Origin: Plectosphaerella cucumerina
Taxonomy: Eukaryota > Ascomycota > Sordariomycetes > Glomerellales > Plectosphaerellaceae
Direction of reading: 5' to 3'
Assembly (NCBI GenBank): GCA_020746995.1
Contig: JAGPXD010000001.1
Location: forward strand, 2,356,001 to 2,420,000
Length of the DNA stretch: 64,000 bases
Below are positions 11,701-23,138 of this stretch, in pieces; the stretch's first letter is position 1, and every line of letters starts with the position of its first letter. The notes beneath the pieces were generated by a model. That model ran no database searches. It was not told the DNA's origin and saw only the letters and a list, made by a program, of their open reading frames with translations. The translations under genes were made by a program, and so were the position numbers.

Positions 11701-12648
11701 CGCAACGACCGCCCCCACCAACCCAGATTGCTCCACGGCATCACCTCGCCTCCTTGGAGTCGGCCGCTCGCTCGGTCCGTTCCTACCGACGTGACTAGGA
11801 GAAAGGCGGTAGTACCATACCGCCAGGCCAAGCTTCTGGGCTTCCATCTTCGCTGTGGCCTCCCTCGACTTGTCGACACACCCCGTGGCCTCTTCTCACA
11901 AGTTCGTCTCCGGTTCCCACGGTGCCCACTTCGGACAAGGTGGGCGTGAGTGCTGCTGGAGCTTATACCTGCTTCCTCGAATCCCGGCCGGTCGTCCTTG
12001 TCGGGGCTAGGAGCCTCCATTGCCAGTGGCAGGCATCCTGCGCGCCATGCCATGCCATGCCGGGGGCCGGGACTGCATGATGGTTGCGGTCCGTTTCAAG
12101 CTCATCGCCTTCGAGGCATGGGATTGCCCGCTCGCCATACAGTTTCTTCCATCAGCGGCCGCGCCCAATCGGTCACACCGTAACGCGCCAAACCCATTCA
12201 TATTGCTTCAATCTAGCAAGGGTGGTGCTTCCGGACGGGACGTCTCTAGTCTTCGCCCTGCCGTGGCCCCCATGCCTCATATAAGACTTGTCGAGAGTCC
12301 GTCACCGTCTCTGCCCATGCCCCTACCTCGACCTACATGCCTTTGCGCCTGACCTCGTGCTGCTTTATTGACTTGGCACAGCCCGTGACGGTACGGTATT
12401 CACTCACTCAAGTCTCTTTGGGGGCTGCCCGCTTTCTTGTTTCCCTGCCTGGTACATCGACCGACTTCGCTGCCTGGATCACACCTACACAACCACAAGT
12501 CTCGCTACTCCTTCGTTGGGCTTCCGACCTCCGCTTGACCCGAACCTCACCACCTCTCTGCTGATTCTTGCCGAGCGGTCTGCGGGACATGCTGGTGGCT
12601 CCGAGCAAAGCAACATCCTGATACCCGACCTCTTCCAGACGCCTCACC
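8723..12648. other. 3.9-kb intergenic region upstream of the GH3 gene
   Basis: No gene that I recognise. A 172-codon minus-strand frame (9730-10248) carries an intron-like GTAAAA...TTTCTCAG inside it and has no family resemblance; it could be chance or a species-specific transcript. The plus-strand frame 10770-11483 is Pro/Arg/Ser-rich and compositionally like non-coding GC-rich DNA. A TATAAGA at 12280-12286, followed by a CT-rich leader up to 12648, is the likely promoter and 5' UTR of the beta-glucosidase. Confidence 0.45.
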
Positions 12649-15556
12649 ATGAGCGACGTAGAGACTCCCCTGCACGATCGAGACATTGATCCCGTACCGT
12701 CACCAGCAGAGAGCGAAATGTCCCACTCCACCCCCAACACGGAGTTTTCTCCGCCCACAAGTCCGCCGCAGAACGTCAAGCGTCTGATGCAGGACACCAG
12801 GCTCTCGGCCAGGAAGAAGCTTGCTGAACTCAACTTGGAAGAAAAGGTTGGTGCCTACATGGAACACTTGCTTTGCACAGGCTAATACGCAGCAGGTCTC
12901 CCTCCTGACAGCGGCAGACTTCTGGAGGACGAGGGCCATCCCCTCCAAGAACATCCCGGCAGTCAAGACGAGTGATGGGCCAAATGGTGCCCGTGGAGGT
13001 ATTTTCGTCGGCGGCACCAAGGTATGTACATGTTCAAACCGTCATCGGCCGCCACTAATATCTCGTAGGCTGCCCTTTTCCCGTGCGGTGTCTCGCTAGC
13101 TGCCACATGGAACAAGGACCTGCTGTATCAGGTTGGCCAGCACCTTGCCGATGAGGTCAAGGCGAGGTCTGCCAACATCTTGCTGGCTCCGACAGTTTGC
13201 ATGCACCGCCACCCGCTGGGAGGCCGCAACTTTGAGTCTTTCTCTGAGGATCCTATTCTCACCGGAAAGCTTGCCGCTCAGTACATCCGCGGCCTTCAGG
13301 AGAAGGGTGTTGCAGCCACGATCAAGCGTCAGTCTTCCAATCTTGTTACCGCCGTCATCTCTTGCTTACCCCAGCTACAGACTTTGTCGGCAATGAACAG
13401 GAGACTCACAGGTTGACTATCAACTCCATCATCCAGGAACGGCCACTACGTGAGCTGTACCTCCGCCCCTTTGAGATTGCCGTTCGTGAGGCGAACCCCT
13501 GGGCCATTATGACCTCGTACAACCTCGTCAACGGTGTCCATGCCGACATGCACAACCACACGCTGCGAGATATCCTGCGTGGAGAGTGGGGTTACGACGG
13601 GTTTGTTGACACTCCTTTTCTATCTGTCTGTAGCCAAAGCTGACGATGCAACCTTTAGCACCGTCATCTCCGACTGGGGCGGCACTAACTCGACTGCGGA
13701 GTCCATCGTTGCTGGCTGCGATATCGAGTTCCCCTACTCCCCGAAATGGCGCTTCGACAAGGTCATCGAGGCCATGAAAGAGGGCAAGATTGCCGCAGAG
13801 GATATCGAGAGGGCTGCCGAGAATGTCCTGACCCTGGTCGAGCGGCTCAAGGGTGACGACATGAGCGAGGAGCTTCCCGAAAGGGAGGACAACCGCGAGG
13901 AGACAAGGGCTCTGATTCGGACTCTCGGCGCCGAGGGCCTCACGCTCCTCAAGAACGAGGGCTCCGTTCTGCCCTTGGATCCCAAGAAGACCAAGGTTGC
14001 CGTCATCGGCCCCAACGCCAACCGTGCAATTGCTGGCGGCGGCGGCAGCGCCAGTCTCAACCCCTACTACAACACCATCCCCTTGGACAGCATCAGGGCC
14101 GCTTCTGAAACAGAGATTGCCTTTGCCCAGGGCTGCCATATTCACAAGTGGCTCCCCGTTGCTTCTCGGTACTGCACGGAGAAGTCCGGCAAGCCGGGCG
14201 TCAACATTGATTGGTACGCGGGGGACAAGTTCCAGGGAGAGCCAGTCGTGGTTCAGCGGAGGACCAACACCGATCTTTTCCTCTGGGACTCGGCCCCTCT
14301 CAGCGAAATCGGACCCGAATGGTCCGCTATTGCGACAACGTTCCTGACGCCCACCTCCACCGGCAAGCACACCATCAGCTTCATGAGCGTTGGCCCCGGC
14401 AAGCTCTATGTCAACGGCAAGCTGGCCCTGGACCTCTGGGACTGGACCGAGGAGGGCGAGGCCATGTTCGACGGATCCGTCGACTACCTGGTCGACGTTG
14501 ACATGGAGGCTGGCAAGGCCGTCGAGCTGAAGGTTGAGATGACCAACGAGCTGCGGCCCATCTCCAAGCAGAAGCAGTTCGGCATCACCCACAAGTACGG
14601 AGGCTGCCGCATCGGCTTCAAGGAGGCTGATCAGTTCGATTTCTTGGAGGAGGCCGTCGCAGCGGCCAAGGCTGCCGACGTTGCTGTCGTCATCGTGGGC
14701 CTCGATGCCGAGTGGGAGTCTGAGGGCTACGACAGGCAGACCATGGACCTGCCTTCAGACGGCAGCCAGGATAGGCTGATCGAGGCCGTCGTCGCCGCTA
14801 ACCCCAGGACGGTCGTCGTCAACCAGTCGGGCACGCCCGTCACGATGCCTTGGGTCGACCGCGTCCCGGCCATCATTCAGGGTTGGTACCAGGGTCAGGA
14901 GGCAGGCAATGCTCTGGCCGATGTGCTGTTTGGGTTCAAGAACCCCAGCGGAAAGCTTCCATCGACCTTCCCCAAGCGCATTGAGGATACGCCGGCCTAC
15001 AACAACTGGCCAGGCGAGAACCTCGAGGTCAATTACGGCGAGGGAATTTTCATGGGTTACCGGTACTTCGAGCGCGTCCAGGTCGACCCCCTATTCCCCT
15101 TCGGGCACGGACTGTCGTACACCACGTTCGAATACGGACGCCCCTCCATCAACCGCAAGGTTCTTTCCGCCAACGACACCATCGAGGTGACCATCGCCAT
15201 CAGCAACATCGGTTCGCGCGCGGGATCGGAGACCGTCCAGCTCTACGTCCGCGATGACAAGTCCCGGCTGCCTCGCCCCGAGAAGGAGCTTGTCGCATTC
15301 GAGAAGGTGGCACTCGAGGCCGATGAGACGGTCCACCTGCGCGTCACCATTGACAAGTACGCCGTCGGCTACTACGACACGGCCATCTCGAGCTGGATCG
15401 CTGAGGAGGGATCCTTCAAGATCCTCATCGGCGCCTCCTCCACCGATATCAAGTGAGTCATGCCCCTGCAGATCAAGTCACCACCAGCTAACTTGCCCGT
15501 CTTCCAGGCGAACCATTCCCTTCGAGGTCAAGGAGTCCTTCACTTGGGTCTTCTAA
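12649..15556 (+). CDS. Beta-glucosidase, GH3 with PA14 insertion, intracellular type
   Basis: Six exons (12649-12846, 12896-13021, 13069-13327, 13381-13600, 13659-15452, 15508-15556) encode 881 residues. Five introns of 47-60 bp each restore conserved GH3 motifs: KTSDGPNGARGG, KHFVGNEQETHR, and GYDG-TVISDWGG, in which Asp ~273 is the catalytic nucleophile. A PA14 domain is inserted at ~445-590 (NIDWYAGDKF...GKLYVNGKLALDLWDW). EWESEGYDR at ~619 fits the acid/base region of PA14-containing GH3 enzymes, and a fibronectin-III-like domain lies at ~770-860. The enzyme hydrolyses terminal beta-D-glucosyl residues of cellobiose, oligosaccharides or aryl-glucosides. The start MSDVETPLHD has no signal peptide, so the enzyme is probably cytosolic, as in the BglI-type PA14 group. 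The N-terminal ~50 residues are Ser/Pro-rich and less conserved. No neighbouring carbohydrate gene suggests a cluster. Confidence 0.93.
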
Positions 15557-16580
15557 GCTCGCATGACTGCTATTTTCCGTTTCATTTTTAGGACACTGCC
15601 CCACTTCGATATGATCGATCGGCTTGTTGAACTCCAGGCATTTTCACAAGGGGCGATGTTTATCTTTTCTTACACTCAGGGGTCAGAGGGGGCCACAACT
15701 CACGGGACCACCACGCTGCCCCTAAGGGCACCGACGCACGGCAGGCCCGCATGCTGCCTGCATTTACATTCATCAACTCTCACTCGAAAGCCATTTTTCC
15801 GGATTTACTCACACCACGCCCCTCTTCGAAGAGGCCGATCATATTCCCTTTCCAGGAAAGGGGGCTGGAGGCATGCGGCCAAGGAGACGTGTCAACGGAT
15901 AGCGCGGGGCCGAGGATCGAGATGGCAGGCGCAGTGTAGTGAGAACAGCCTGCGGGGGTGCTCCAACGAGGGGAGCGGCCCGGCGTCACGCGGCCACATG
16001 CCTTGCTTGACGGAGGCATTGGTAAGGGTCGTGGAACTTTGCGCCGAGAGGGGTTGCAGGAGAAAACGGGCGGACCGCGCAGCGCCAGCGGCCGCAAGAT
16101 CAAGCATTGTAGACATTGGTTATCCGGGGTTCTTTCTTCCTCTCCTTTCGCCCTCCTTTTTCCACGGGCCGTGCCACGATGAGTTGGATCTTTACAATGT
16201 TTCCCCTCTGCCGAGACCGAGACTGGAGGGATGAACGCGACGGAGGGCTGCCTACAGATTATCTGACCCTGCTCTTCCCCCCTCTCCCGCTGCGGGCACC
16301 AACGGCCGGCGCGACGCGGGATGTCACGCAAGACCCCCCCTTTTCCATCCGCGTGACCTGTGATGACGAGATCCATGCGCCGGTAGTCACGGGGAAGGGT
16401 GGTACAGGGGGGTTATGGACCCGTGGAAACGGTTTTGAGGTTCTCACGGGCGGAGTGGCGGACGGAAGGGGACGGAGGGCGGAAATCTCGGGGGGTCAGG
16501 TTCCATATTGCCTTTGCTGGTGCGGTCCGGCTCCGGGAGGGCGGGGAGAGATGATGGGCGTTGAGCTAAGCCTTTATTTC

Positions 16581-16617
16581 TTCCGTGCTGGTTCTCTACC
16601 TTCCGTGCTGGTTCTCT
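16581..16617. repeat. 17-bp direct repeat, period 20
   Basis: ttccgtgctggttctct occurs at 16581-16597 and again at 16601-16617, separated by 3 bp. It is exact over the 17 bases. Confidence 0.85.
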
Positions 16618-17850
16618 TTTCTCGGGCGGTGATGTTCCTATCTTGCTGCTGGCGCTGGTGTCGTTGCTGGGTGGTGGTGTTTCATGGATAGTGGGAGTGG
16701 TGGCCGCGCAGGGCTGGGGAGGTGCTGAGGGTGGTCAGATGGGAAGCGAGCGAGGGTGCCGGGACCCGGACGATGTGATGGTGCGAGAGATGGGGATTTT
16801 GGGGGTGGGTTGGCGTGATGAGGTTAGTGGAAAGATGGAAGTGGACGCCGAGAGAGGAGGAGGAGGGATGGGGTGGGCGTAGGACCGATATTGACGGTAC
16901 TGGGCGTTTTAGATACGAGTATAGATGACCGGGGGAGAGCGTTGACGAAGTCAGGGTCTTGTTTCACTTGATATGTATGAGGATTGCATGTGCTGGAGTG
17001 TTGCTGCTGTTGGAGGATGAGGTTATCTCGGTTGATCCCTCTTATGCGAGCACATGTCTACTCTTGCTAAAGGGAAGATAGTTTTTGACTGGAAACCGAA
17101 ATTCAAGGACTCTAAGTTACAGAAGTCCTTCGCCGTGAGTCTTCCAGTACCGCATGATGCTTCGACTCTATCGAAATCATGGATCATGAATGATGGGGGT
17201 GGTGTTTAAGGGAGGTACCAGCTGGCATGATGACTAATGCCCAAGACGACACATTTGCAATCTCGTAGCAATGGCGGGACCCACTGACAACGTCAACTCT
17301 CTCTGAACCATCGCAATATCATCGGGATCATCATCTGTTATGAGATCGCGAGAGGCCGAAGTGGGCGACTTCTCATCCTGCTCCGCAAGGTCGCTGCATC
17401 TTGTGGTGGCATGCAGACCGAGCCACCCACCAGGCCTTCACCCTCGGCCTTCTTGCGAGGATGCGAAGCATCCGTGTCGACTGCCCGAGGAGCACGCATC
17501 ACACGATGACGCTTCGAGGCTAACAGCTTCTTGGAGCAATATTCTCCAAGAAGTGTGTCTGTTGGGAGTGGCGGGGGCCTTGGTGCTGCGAGCATCGATC
17601 TTCGTCTTCGGAGAAGCTGAAAGTCACGAGATGTGCCGGTAAGTTTCTTGCAGATGAATTGTATTGACAGAAGCCAGGCAGTGTTCGGAAAAATCGCAAT
17701 GGGGGAATTCCCTGAAAAGTCCTGGCGAGCCCAAGCACTCGACGCACGGATGGCTCATGTGCTGTTGGGGTTGCGTCCGAACAGCTGCTCTCGCGGGTGC
17801 CGCACGTAGCATGCCTGGCGCAGAGCTTTGGCGAGACAGACACAATCTGC

Positions 17851-18215
17851 AGGCAAGCCTTATGAGCTGCGCACTCAAAGCTTGTCAGTACCGGTGGCGC
17901 GAAGTGGTGTCGTTAGTATCCTCCTGTACGGATTACTGGAGTTGCCTGACGCAGGAGAGAAGGGAAACGGCAGGTGGAGAAATCGATTCCGCAACGCGCC
18001 ACTGGTGCTTTTCATTTTTTGCCTCCTTCCATCCATGATGGAGCTGTAGGCAAGCCTTATAGGTTGCGCGTTCAGGCCATGTCAGTACCGGTGGTGCGGA
18101 GTGGTCTAGGTGGTATACACCTGTTCGGTGCTGGAGTTGCCTGACGCAGGAGAGAAGGTGGCCGGCAGGTGGTACTGTCGATTCCGCTCCGCGCCACTGG
18201 TGCTTTTCTTTTTTC
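17851..18215. repeat. Diverged tandem duplication, two ~170-bp copies
   Basis: Copy 1 starts at 17851 and copy 2 at 18048, both with aggcaagccttat. Both continue through gtcagtaccggtgg, then gttgcctgacgcaggagaga, then gccactggtgctttt, in the same order with an offset of 194-197 bp. A 27-bp non-repeated spacer separates them. By eye roughly three quarters of positions agree, and substitutions include transversions, so this is not a clean RIP signature. Neither copy carries an obvious gene. Confidence 0.85.
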
Positions 18216-19428
18216 AACTTTTTGGAGGCCACGGCTGGTAAGCGAACAAACAGCACAGGGGAGATGGCGGACCATTTCTCGAGGTAGGGACAGTCATGAT
18301 CTATTATTACTAGCTACGCGGAGACTTTGATGCACGACAACGCAGCATGATCTTTGAGCCTCGGCTTCAAGTCTCCAGTCGATATGACACATTCAGGAGT
18401 CAGACAAAGAAGTGTTGACGACGCCGATCCAGGCAGAAGGAATTCGGTGACAGGAGCAAATTCGCAGATTACCCAACATAAATCAAGCGATGCCCTCCTT
18501 TCCCCATGTATCTGAAAAGACTAGATCGCAAACCCTGTTGATCGAACTGGAGATGGCACGGCACACGTATTTCAGATGCGTGGTTCTACACCAGAAGACA
18601 CCGTCAGCCAAGACCATCCATCATCAGTTCGAGTACGTGCAGCTCTACGACCCGCTACCAACAGCACCTCGTATTCAAACCCTTCATCGACAGTCTCATG
18701 AATCCAGCGTCATGAGACAGCCTGCATATGTCTCAAGACGCGCCATCGTTCAGCCCAGCTATCTCGCCAGACTGTACCCCTTGCGAGACATCAAGGAGGG
18801 TTGCATCGCGGCCCTTTCCGTCTCCTGCAACAACACCACACAACCAGCAAACACCAAAATCCATCGGCCCTTCCACGGTCCCTGATTTCACCGCGGAGCG
18901 CCCGTCGCCCTAGGGCCTCCCTTGAGGCTCTGCCAACGACTCAATACTATCCGACGATTATTGGCAAATCGACCATCCCAACCACAGCACACACCACTAC
19001 CCCATGGATAGAATCGAACCTAACCACATGCAAGACGAACCATGACGAACGGTCGCATCCCCCGCAGCTAACAGCAACAAGGCGTCGCCGCTTCGGGCTA
19101 ACAGCTTCAACTGGCACGCAGAACCACGAGATGGCGGCGCGGCTAACCCCAGCCCAGCCGCACTAAGACTTCCCAAATTATCCATTCTTGGTGCAAATCT
19201 GGAAAGACCCCAAGCGCTAGGCGTCGGCTGGGCCGACGTTTTGTTCCAGTCTGACGGGCTGCCAAGGCGCATCCAGGGGGATTGGAGGTGTGCTGGCCAT
19301 GTGGGAGGGGGGTCATGACGATGCAGCCCTTTCGACGCGCTATCGTGGCAGCAACGTAGCAGCGGCTGGCGAGCGACTATCGACAAGCTCGTGATGCTGT
19401 TGTCGAGTGAAGGTGTTGATGCAAGTTG

Positions 19429-19436
19429 TATAAAGA
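19429..19436 (+). promoter_or_regulatory. TATA box of the small secreted-type gene
   Basis: TATAAAGA lies about 136 bp upstream of the ATG at 19572, followed by a C/T- and CA-rich leader containing ctctcacaca immediately before the start. Confidence 0.55.
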
Positions 19437-19571
19437 CAACATGGCGTCTTGCTGTTGGAAAAGACTCTCATCTCATCCAGCATCGCATCAGTCACACATC
19501 TCCCACCAGCCTTGAGCTACCACTGAGCCCCATTTCCAAGTCTCACTCTACAAACCTTCCTCTCTCACACA

Positions 19572-20099
19572 ATGGTCGTCATCGGCTTCATCTCCGCTGT
19601 TCTCAGCACCGCCGCCCACGCAGTCACCTGCGATAAGTCCTGCTCAGACCGCACCGCCGGTGCCATCCCCTGGGCCATGACATCCTCTCCCTACGACGAT
19701 TACGCGCCCTGCACAAACGGCTTCCCCCACCGCCAGTGCGCACACGGCTACTGCGGCATGTGCCGCTTCGAGCGCCGCCGCGAGAGGCGCTACGAGCGCC
19801 GTGCCGAGCGCGACCTTGACCGCGCCGCCGCCTGGGGCCACTCGTGCCGCTCCTCGCGCCGCGGCAGGTGCCCCTGCGGCGTTGCGGGAGGCTCCTTTGT
19901 CGTCCTCCCGTCATCGGCCGTGCCGACCTCCGACCCGGATTGGAATGCGAGGCGCATGGCGGGCCCGCAGTACCAGCAGGAGCAGGGAGTGCAAAGCGCA
20001 GAGTCTCTGGCTTCGGCGCCAGTTGAGAGACCGACGGTTGCTTCGCCGCCAGCCTACGAGTACTTGGCGACCGAGAAGCCGGAGAGGTTCTTTCAGTAA
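19572..20099 (+). CDS. Small cysteine-containing, Arg-rich protein, possibly secreted; function unknown
   Basis: Single exon of 175 residues. The first ~18 residues are hydrophobic (VVIGFISAVLSTAAHA) and could be a signal peptide, with cleavage before VTCDK. Residues 19-65 contain seven cysteines (TCDKSC...PC...QC...YCGMC). They are followed by a strongly charged Arg/Glu stretch (~66-85), another cysteine patch (HSC...RC-PCG) and a Pro/Glu-rich C-terminus. I do not recognise a family. A small secreted cysteine protein is possible, although the Arg-rich block is unusual for an effector. The tetra-arginine-type segment could be a proprotein cleavage region. Good TATA (19429) and a leader ending in cacaca-ATG support transcription from this strand. 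It is convergent with SWP1 (277 bp between stops). Confidence 0.6.
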   Translation: MVVIGFISAVLSTAAHAVTCDKSCSDRTAGAIPWAMTSSPYDDYAPCTNGFPHRQCAHGYCGMCRFERRRERRYERRAERDLDRAAAWGHSCRSSRRGRCPCGVAGGSFVVLPSSAVPTSDPDWNARRMAGPQYQQEQGVQSAESLASAPVERPTVASPPAYEYLATEKPERFFQ

Positions 20100-20375
20100 T
20101 TAGTCTGTCAATTCGGGCGAGACCATGGCAAGGTGTTGGGAGTTTGGAAAGCATCATTAGATAAACCATTTGCGTAATAACACCTTTTTTGTATTCCGTT
20201 TAAGCCTCGCTTGGTCTCCTCTAATGCTCGTGTGAGGGTCCCTGCTATGGTACTCGTACATGGAAAAGCTTCGTGAGCTCGTCGTCGCAAGGCTGCCTGC
20301 GACATGTCCCTCCTGCTGAGGGGAGGGGTGGGAGGGTGGATTGGTTGGGATTCATCGAAGGCCATGGTAAATCGA

Positions 20376-21430
20376 TCACCGCTGGCCAGCAAGGCGCCTG
20401 CCCTGGATTTCGCCGAGGGCCTTGGAACCGGAAACGAAGGCGACGACGGAGATGAAGCCGGCGACGGGCAGGAACTGGAACAGCGTCCACTGGACGTGAT
20501 ACAGGAACAGGGCACCCTCCATGGCGACCAGGGCGCCGAAGAAGACGGCGTGAGAGACGGGTGCGGAGCTGAACGACTTGGCGGCATCGCCGACGTTGCC
20601 ACCGAGAGCGGCCCACTGGAGAAGACATGGTCAGCATAGAGCGTCTGAAGAAGCGTCACAGCATAACTCACAGCAACCAGGACGGCGGGGAAAGTGGCGA
20701 AGACGGCGAGGGCGAAGAAGATGCTGATGATCTTGGGCGGGGTCTGCACGGGGGCCCTGAACTGGTGGATGATCTGCTCACGCTTGCCGTAGCGCAGGGC
20801 GGGGGTGTGGCTCTGGGCGGCGGCGCGGTCGTCGCCGTGGTTGACGGTGATCTCGAAGAGGCCGTCCGTCTCGAGGGCCTGGGCGGCGCCGAAGGAGCCG
20901 ATGACGATGCGGGCGGAGAGGGGTCCGGAGGAGACGCTGTGCTGGACGGGGAGGTCCTTCTGGGCCTGCGCGGAGAAACGTCAGCGTCTGGTCTTAAGCC
21001 GTGGGGTATTTCTTGAGGGGTATGAACGCACAATCTCGACGACGCCCTTGCCGTTCTCCTTGAGGGTAAGGGGGAAGTGGGCGTCGAGGCCAGTTGTGTC
21101 CGCCGTCTCGCGGAGGACGAGGAAGGCCTGGTGCGGGCGCTTGGCCTTGCCGCTGTCCTTGGCCGTCAGGACGATCTTGATGGAGTCCTTTGCTCCAAGC
21201 GAGAGGGCATTCTTCAGGGGCGCGGTCGCGGCGAGGCTGCGCATCGAACATAGTCAGCAATTGAGTCTTGAAAGAGGGGTGAGGGTGGTGTGGCCCTACG
21301 GCTGCTTGACGTCGCCTTCGGTCTTGGAGACACGGGTGACGGTGGCGTCGGCGAAGCTCCAGGATGAGGCGGCGGAGACGCCTGACGCGGCGAGGGCGAG
21401 CGCCGGGAGGATTGAGTGCAGGAGACGCAT
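20376..21430 (-). CDS. SWP1: Oligosaccharyltransferase subunit Swp1 (ribophorin II)
   Basis: Four exons (21430-21300, 21236-21032, 20965-20672, 20615-20376) give 289 residues, the usual fungal length. There is a signal peptide (LLHSILPALALAASGVSA). The luminal beta-rich domain includes SWSFADATVTRVSKTEG, PHQAFLVLRE and the ribophorin-II signature DGLFEITVNH. RYGKREQIIHQFR precedes three C-terminal membrane segments (IISIFFALAVFATFPAVLVA; AVFFGALVAMEGALFLY; QFLPVAGFISVVAFVSG). Swp1 is a non-catalytic subunit of the ER oligosaccharyltransferase that transfers Glc3Man9GlcNAc2 to Asn of nascent proteins. All three introns (63, 66, 56 bp) restore frame across conserved motifs. Start ATG at 21430 is the only one ahead of the signal peptide. 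It is followed 509 bp upstream by another ER-lumen gene on the same strand. Confidence 0.93.
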
Positions 21431-21939
21431 GGTTGGTGTGGTTGGGGGAAGATTGTGGTGGTTTGTTGCGGCTCGCTGGACTGGAGCTTCGAGCGGCGGC
21501 GCACTTGAGGTCGAGTTGGCGACGTTTCTGGACAGCTTTCGGTTGGCGCGTGCACGGGCCACGCCGTTAGCTCGGCTTCGTCATCCAGTGACCTCCAGCT
21601 TCACCTGAGGGCCCAAGGCGGGGGATTAAGCTGGACGAACCTTTTTACAGCTCGCCATGATAAGAATTCCTGTAGTATCTTTTAAATTTAATGGCTCATG
21701 GGTGGTTTCGGGTGGCATGTCACCATGTTCCCTCTCAAGTTGGAACCCAATTGGGCTTCAGGACTTATCCATGGCCAGGTACCCTCGCACATCCGCGCAC
21801 AAAGCTTACCAGCAGGCTTTCAGTTTTGTCATTCGCTTCTCAAAAGACAGATCTTGCATGCAAAAGTCTAAATGCTTCAAGAAACACTTCGATCTGGTCA
21901 TCTGCTTGGTGGTACAAGCAAACCGGCCTCCCTTGCCTC
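21431..21939. other. Intergenic, SWP1 promoter side
   Basis: 509 bp between the glutaminyl cyclase stop and the SWP1 start, both on the minus strand. Open frames here are shadows. No TATA or repeat is evident. Confidence 0.5.
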
Positions 21940-23138
21940 CTACAATTCATCACTGTGCACAGCCCTCGCCTTCTCCTTCTGCAGCTCCGCGTCCGTCTTG
22001 CGCGGCAGATGCTCACCCAGCTCCATCCACTCAGCAGCAAAAGCCGACACAATGCGAGCCCAGTCGCGAAGTGTCGGCAGATCAAGGTGGTCGGCGTCAT
22101 CAGTCATCTTGTGCCACTGTGGCGGGAAGGGCGTAGGGATGACGTGCAGGACCTCGACGCCGCGCTGCAGGAACGGAATATGGTCATCACCGACGTAGCC
22201 GCTCGTAAAGTCGCCCTTTGGCTTGTCGGCGTCGGGCAGGAAAGGGCGGCGAGGGTCTGACTCGAGGACACCGATGGCGCGTAGGCGCCGCTCGATCTTG
22301 GCCATGTGGCGGTAGGCCCAGTGTGTCGTTGCGAAGAAGGAGGGAACGCTGGGGTTCTTTGCGCCGAGGAGGTCGACGAGGAGGAAGAGGCTGATGGAGG
22401 CCAGCGGGGTGCGGAAGGCGGATGTGGAGGGGTAGATGGTGGACTCCCAGGTCTCTGCCAGAGCTCTGCGAGGGTGTGTCAGTACAGTGGCCAAATCAAA
22501 GGGCGCGTCGAGTGTCAGACTTGCCTCGAACCGTAGAGTGAATCCTCATCCGTCCACTCGACCCAGGCTTCCTCCCCGTCCAGCAAGATGATCTGCACGC
22601 CCGTGTCCTCACCCAAGCCGTCACCGGCCTCACCCTGGGCCCGCATATGCTCCCACTTCTTAACAAGCCCATCCTCGATATTCCTGGCAACCTGTAGAAG
22701 CATTGCGCACGGCGCAGCGCTATCAATGGCGCCAATGAACCCATCAGGCTTGTAGAGGGTATCGTAGTGCGCAACGAGCGTCAAGCGCGCGACGTTCCCA
22801 TCCGTAGCCCATGGCGGGTCGCGGCGGAAAATGAGGTTGGAGAAGGGTATGTCCTTATCGCCCGTAGCTGGCGTCTTGGACGTCGAGTTGTGCCATTCGA
22901 CGGACCAGGCGGGGAGGTGGTCGCGGAAGAAGTCGAGGAAGTGGTCTCGGGCCTTGGCGGACCCCGGCGTTCCGGGGACGCGGGGGATCAGGATCGGGGC
23001 CAGAAGGGAGCCGGAGGTGACGTCCCAGTCGTCGCCTCCCGAAGGTATGGCGCGCAAGGCATCGTCAGGGAGTTTGGCGTAGCCGCTGGCCGGGACGACC
23101 AGGGCCGAGGCGGCGAGGAGGGCGGTCAGGAGGACCAT
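21940..23138 (-). CDS. Glutaminyl-peptide cyclotransferase (M28 family), ER-retained
   Basis: Exons 23138-22525 and 22465-21940 encode 379 residues. A signal peptide (VLLTALLAASALVVPASGYA) precedes the M28-type alpha/beta domain: VAHYDTLYKPDGFIGAIDSA with the zinc-site Asp, LDGEEAW with the catalytic Glu pair, and a C-terminal zinc His region (EVLHVIPTPFPPQWHKMTDD). These residues distinguish glutaminyl cyclases, which convert N-terminal Gln/Glu to pyroglutamate in the secretory pathway, from true aminopeptidases with two zinc ions. The C-terminus is SDEL, an HDEL/KDEL-like retrieval signal that would keep the enzyme in the ER. The intron 22466-22524 starts GCAAGT after AG rather than GT, the classic GC-AG form. 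Only this junction rebuilds YGSRALAETWE. The start at 23138 is chosen because the frame upstream lacks a signal sequence. Confidence 0.9.
22466..22524 (-). other. GC-AG intron in the glutaminyl cyclase gene
   Basis: Exon ...TTCGAG, then intron GCAAGT...CTCGCAG, then exon AGCTCTG. The donor matches the strict AG|GCAAGT consensus of U2-type GC-AG introns, and the only alternative (GT at 22520) breaks the reading frame. Confidence 0.85.

Larger units (their letters stand above)
15557..19428. other. 3.9-kb gene-poor region
   Basis: No recognisable gene on either strand. It contains a short direct repeat (16581-16617), a diverged ~170-bp tandem duplication (17851-18215), G-rich runs around 16700-16900, and several open frames without family resemblance (for example 18490-18885 +). 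Confidence 0.5.

Noticed and set aside
13528..14592. 354-codon minus-strand open frame inside the GH3 gene
   Set aside because: Antisense to a strongly conserved exon; arises from GC-rich third codon positions. No family resemblance.
18995..19035. tRNA-like gaatcgaacc (minus-strand B box)
   Set aside because: The flanking bases do not form the 5-bp T stem, and no A box or acceptor stem is found at the right spacing.
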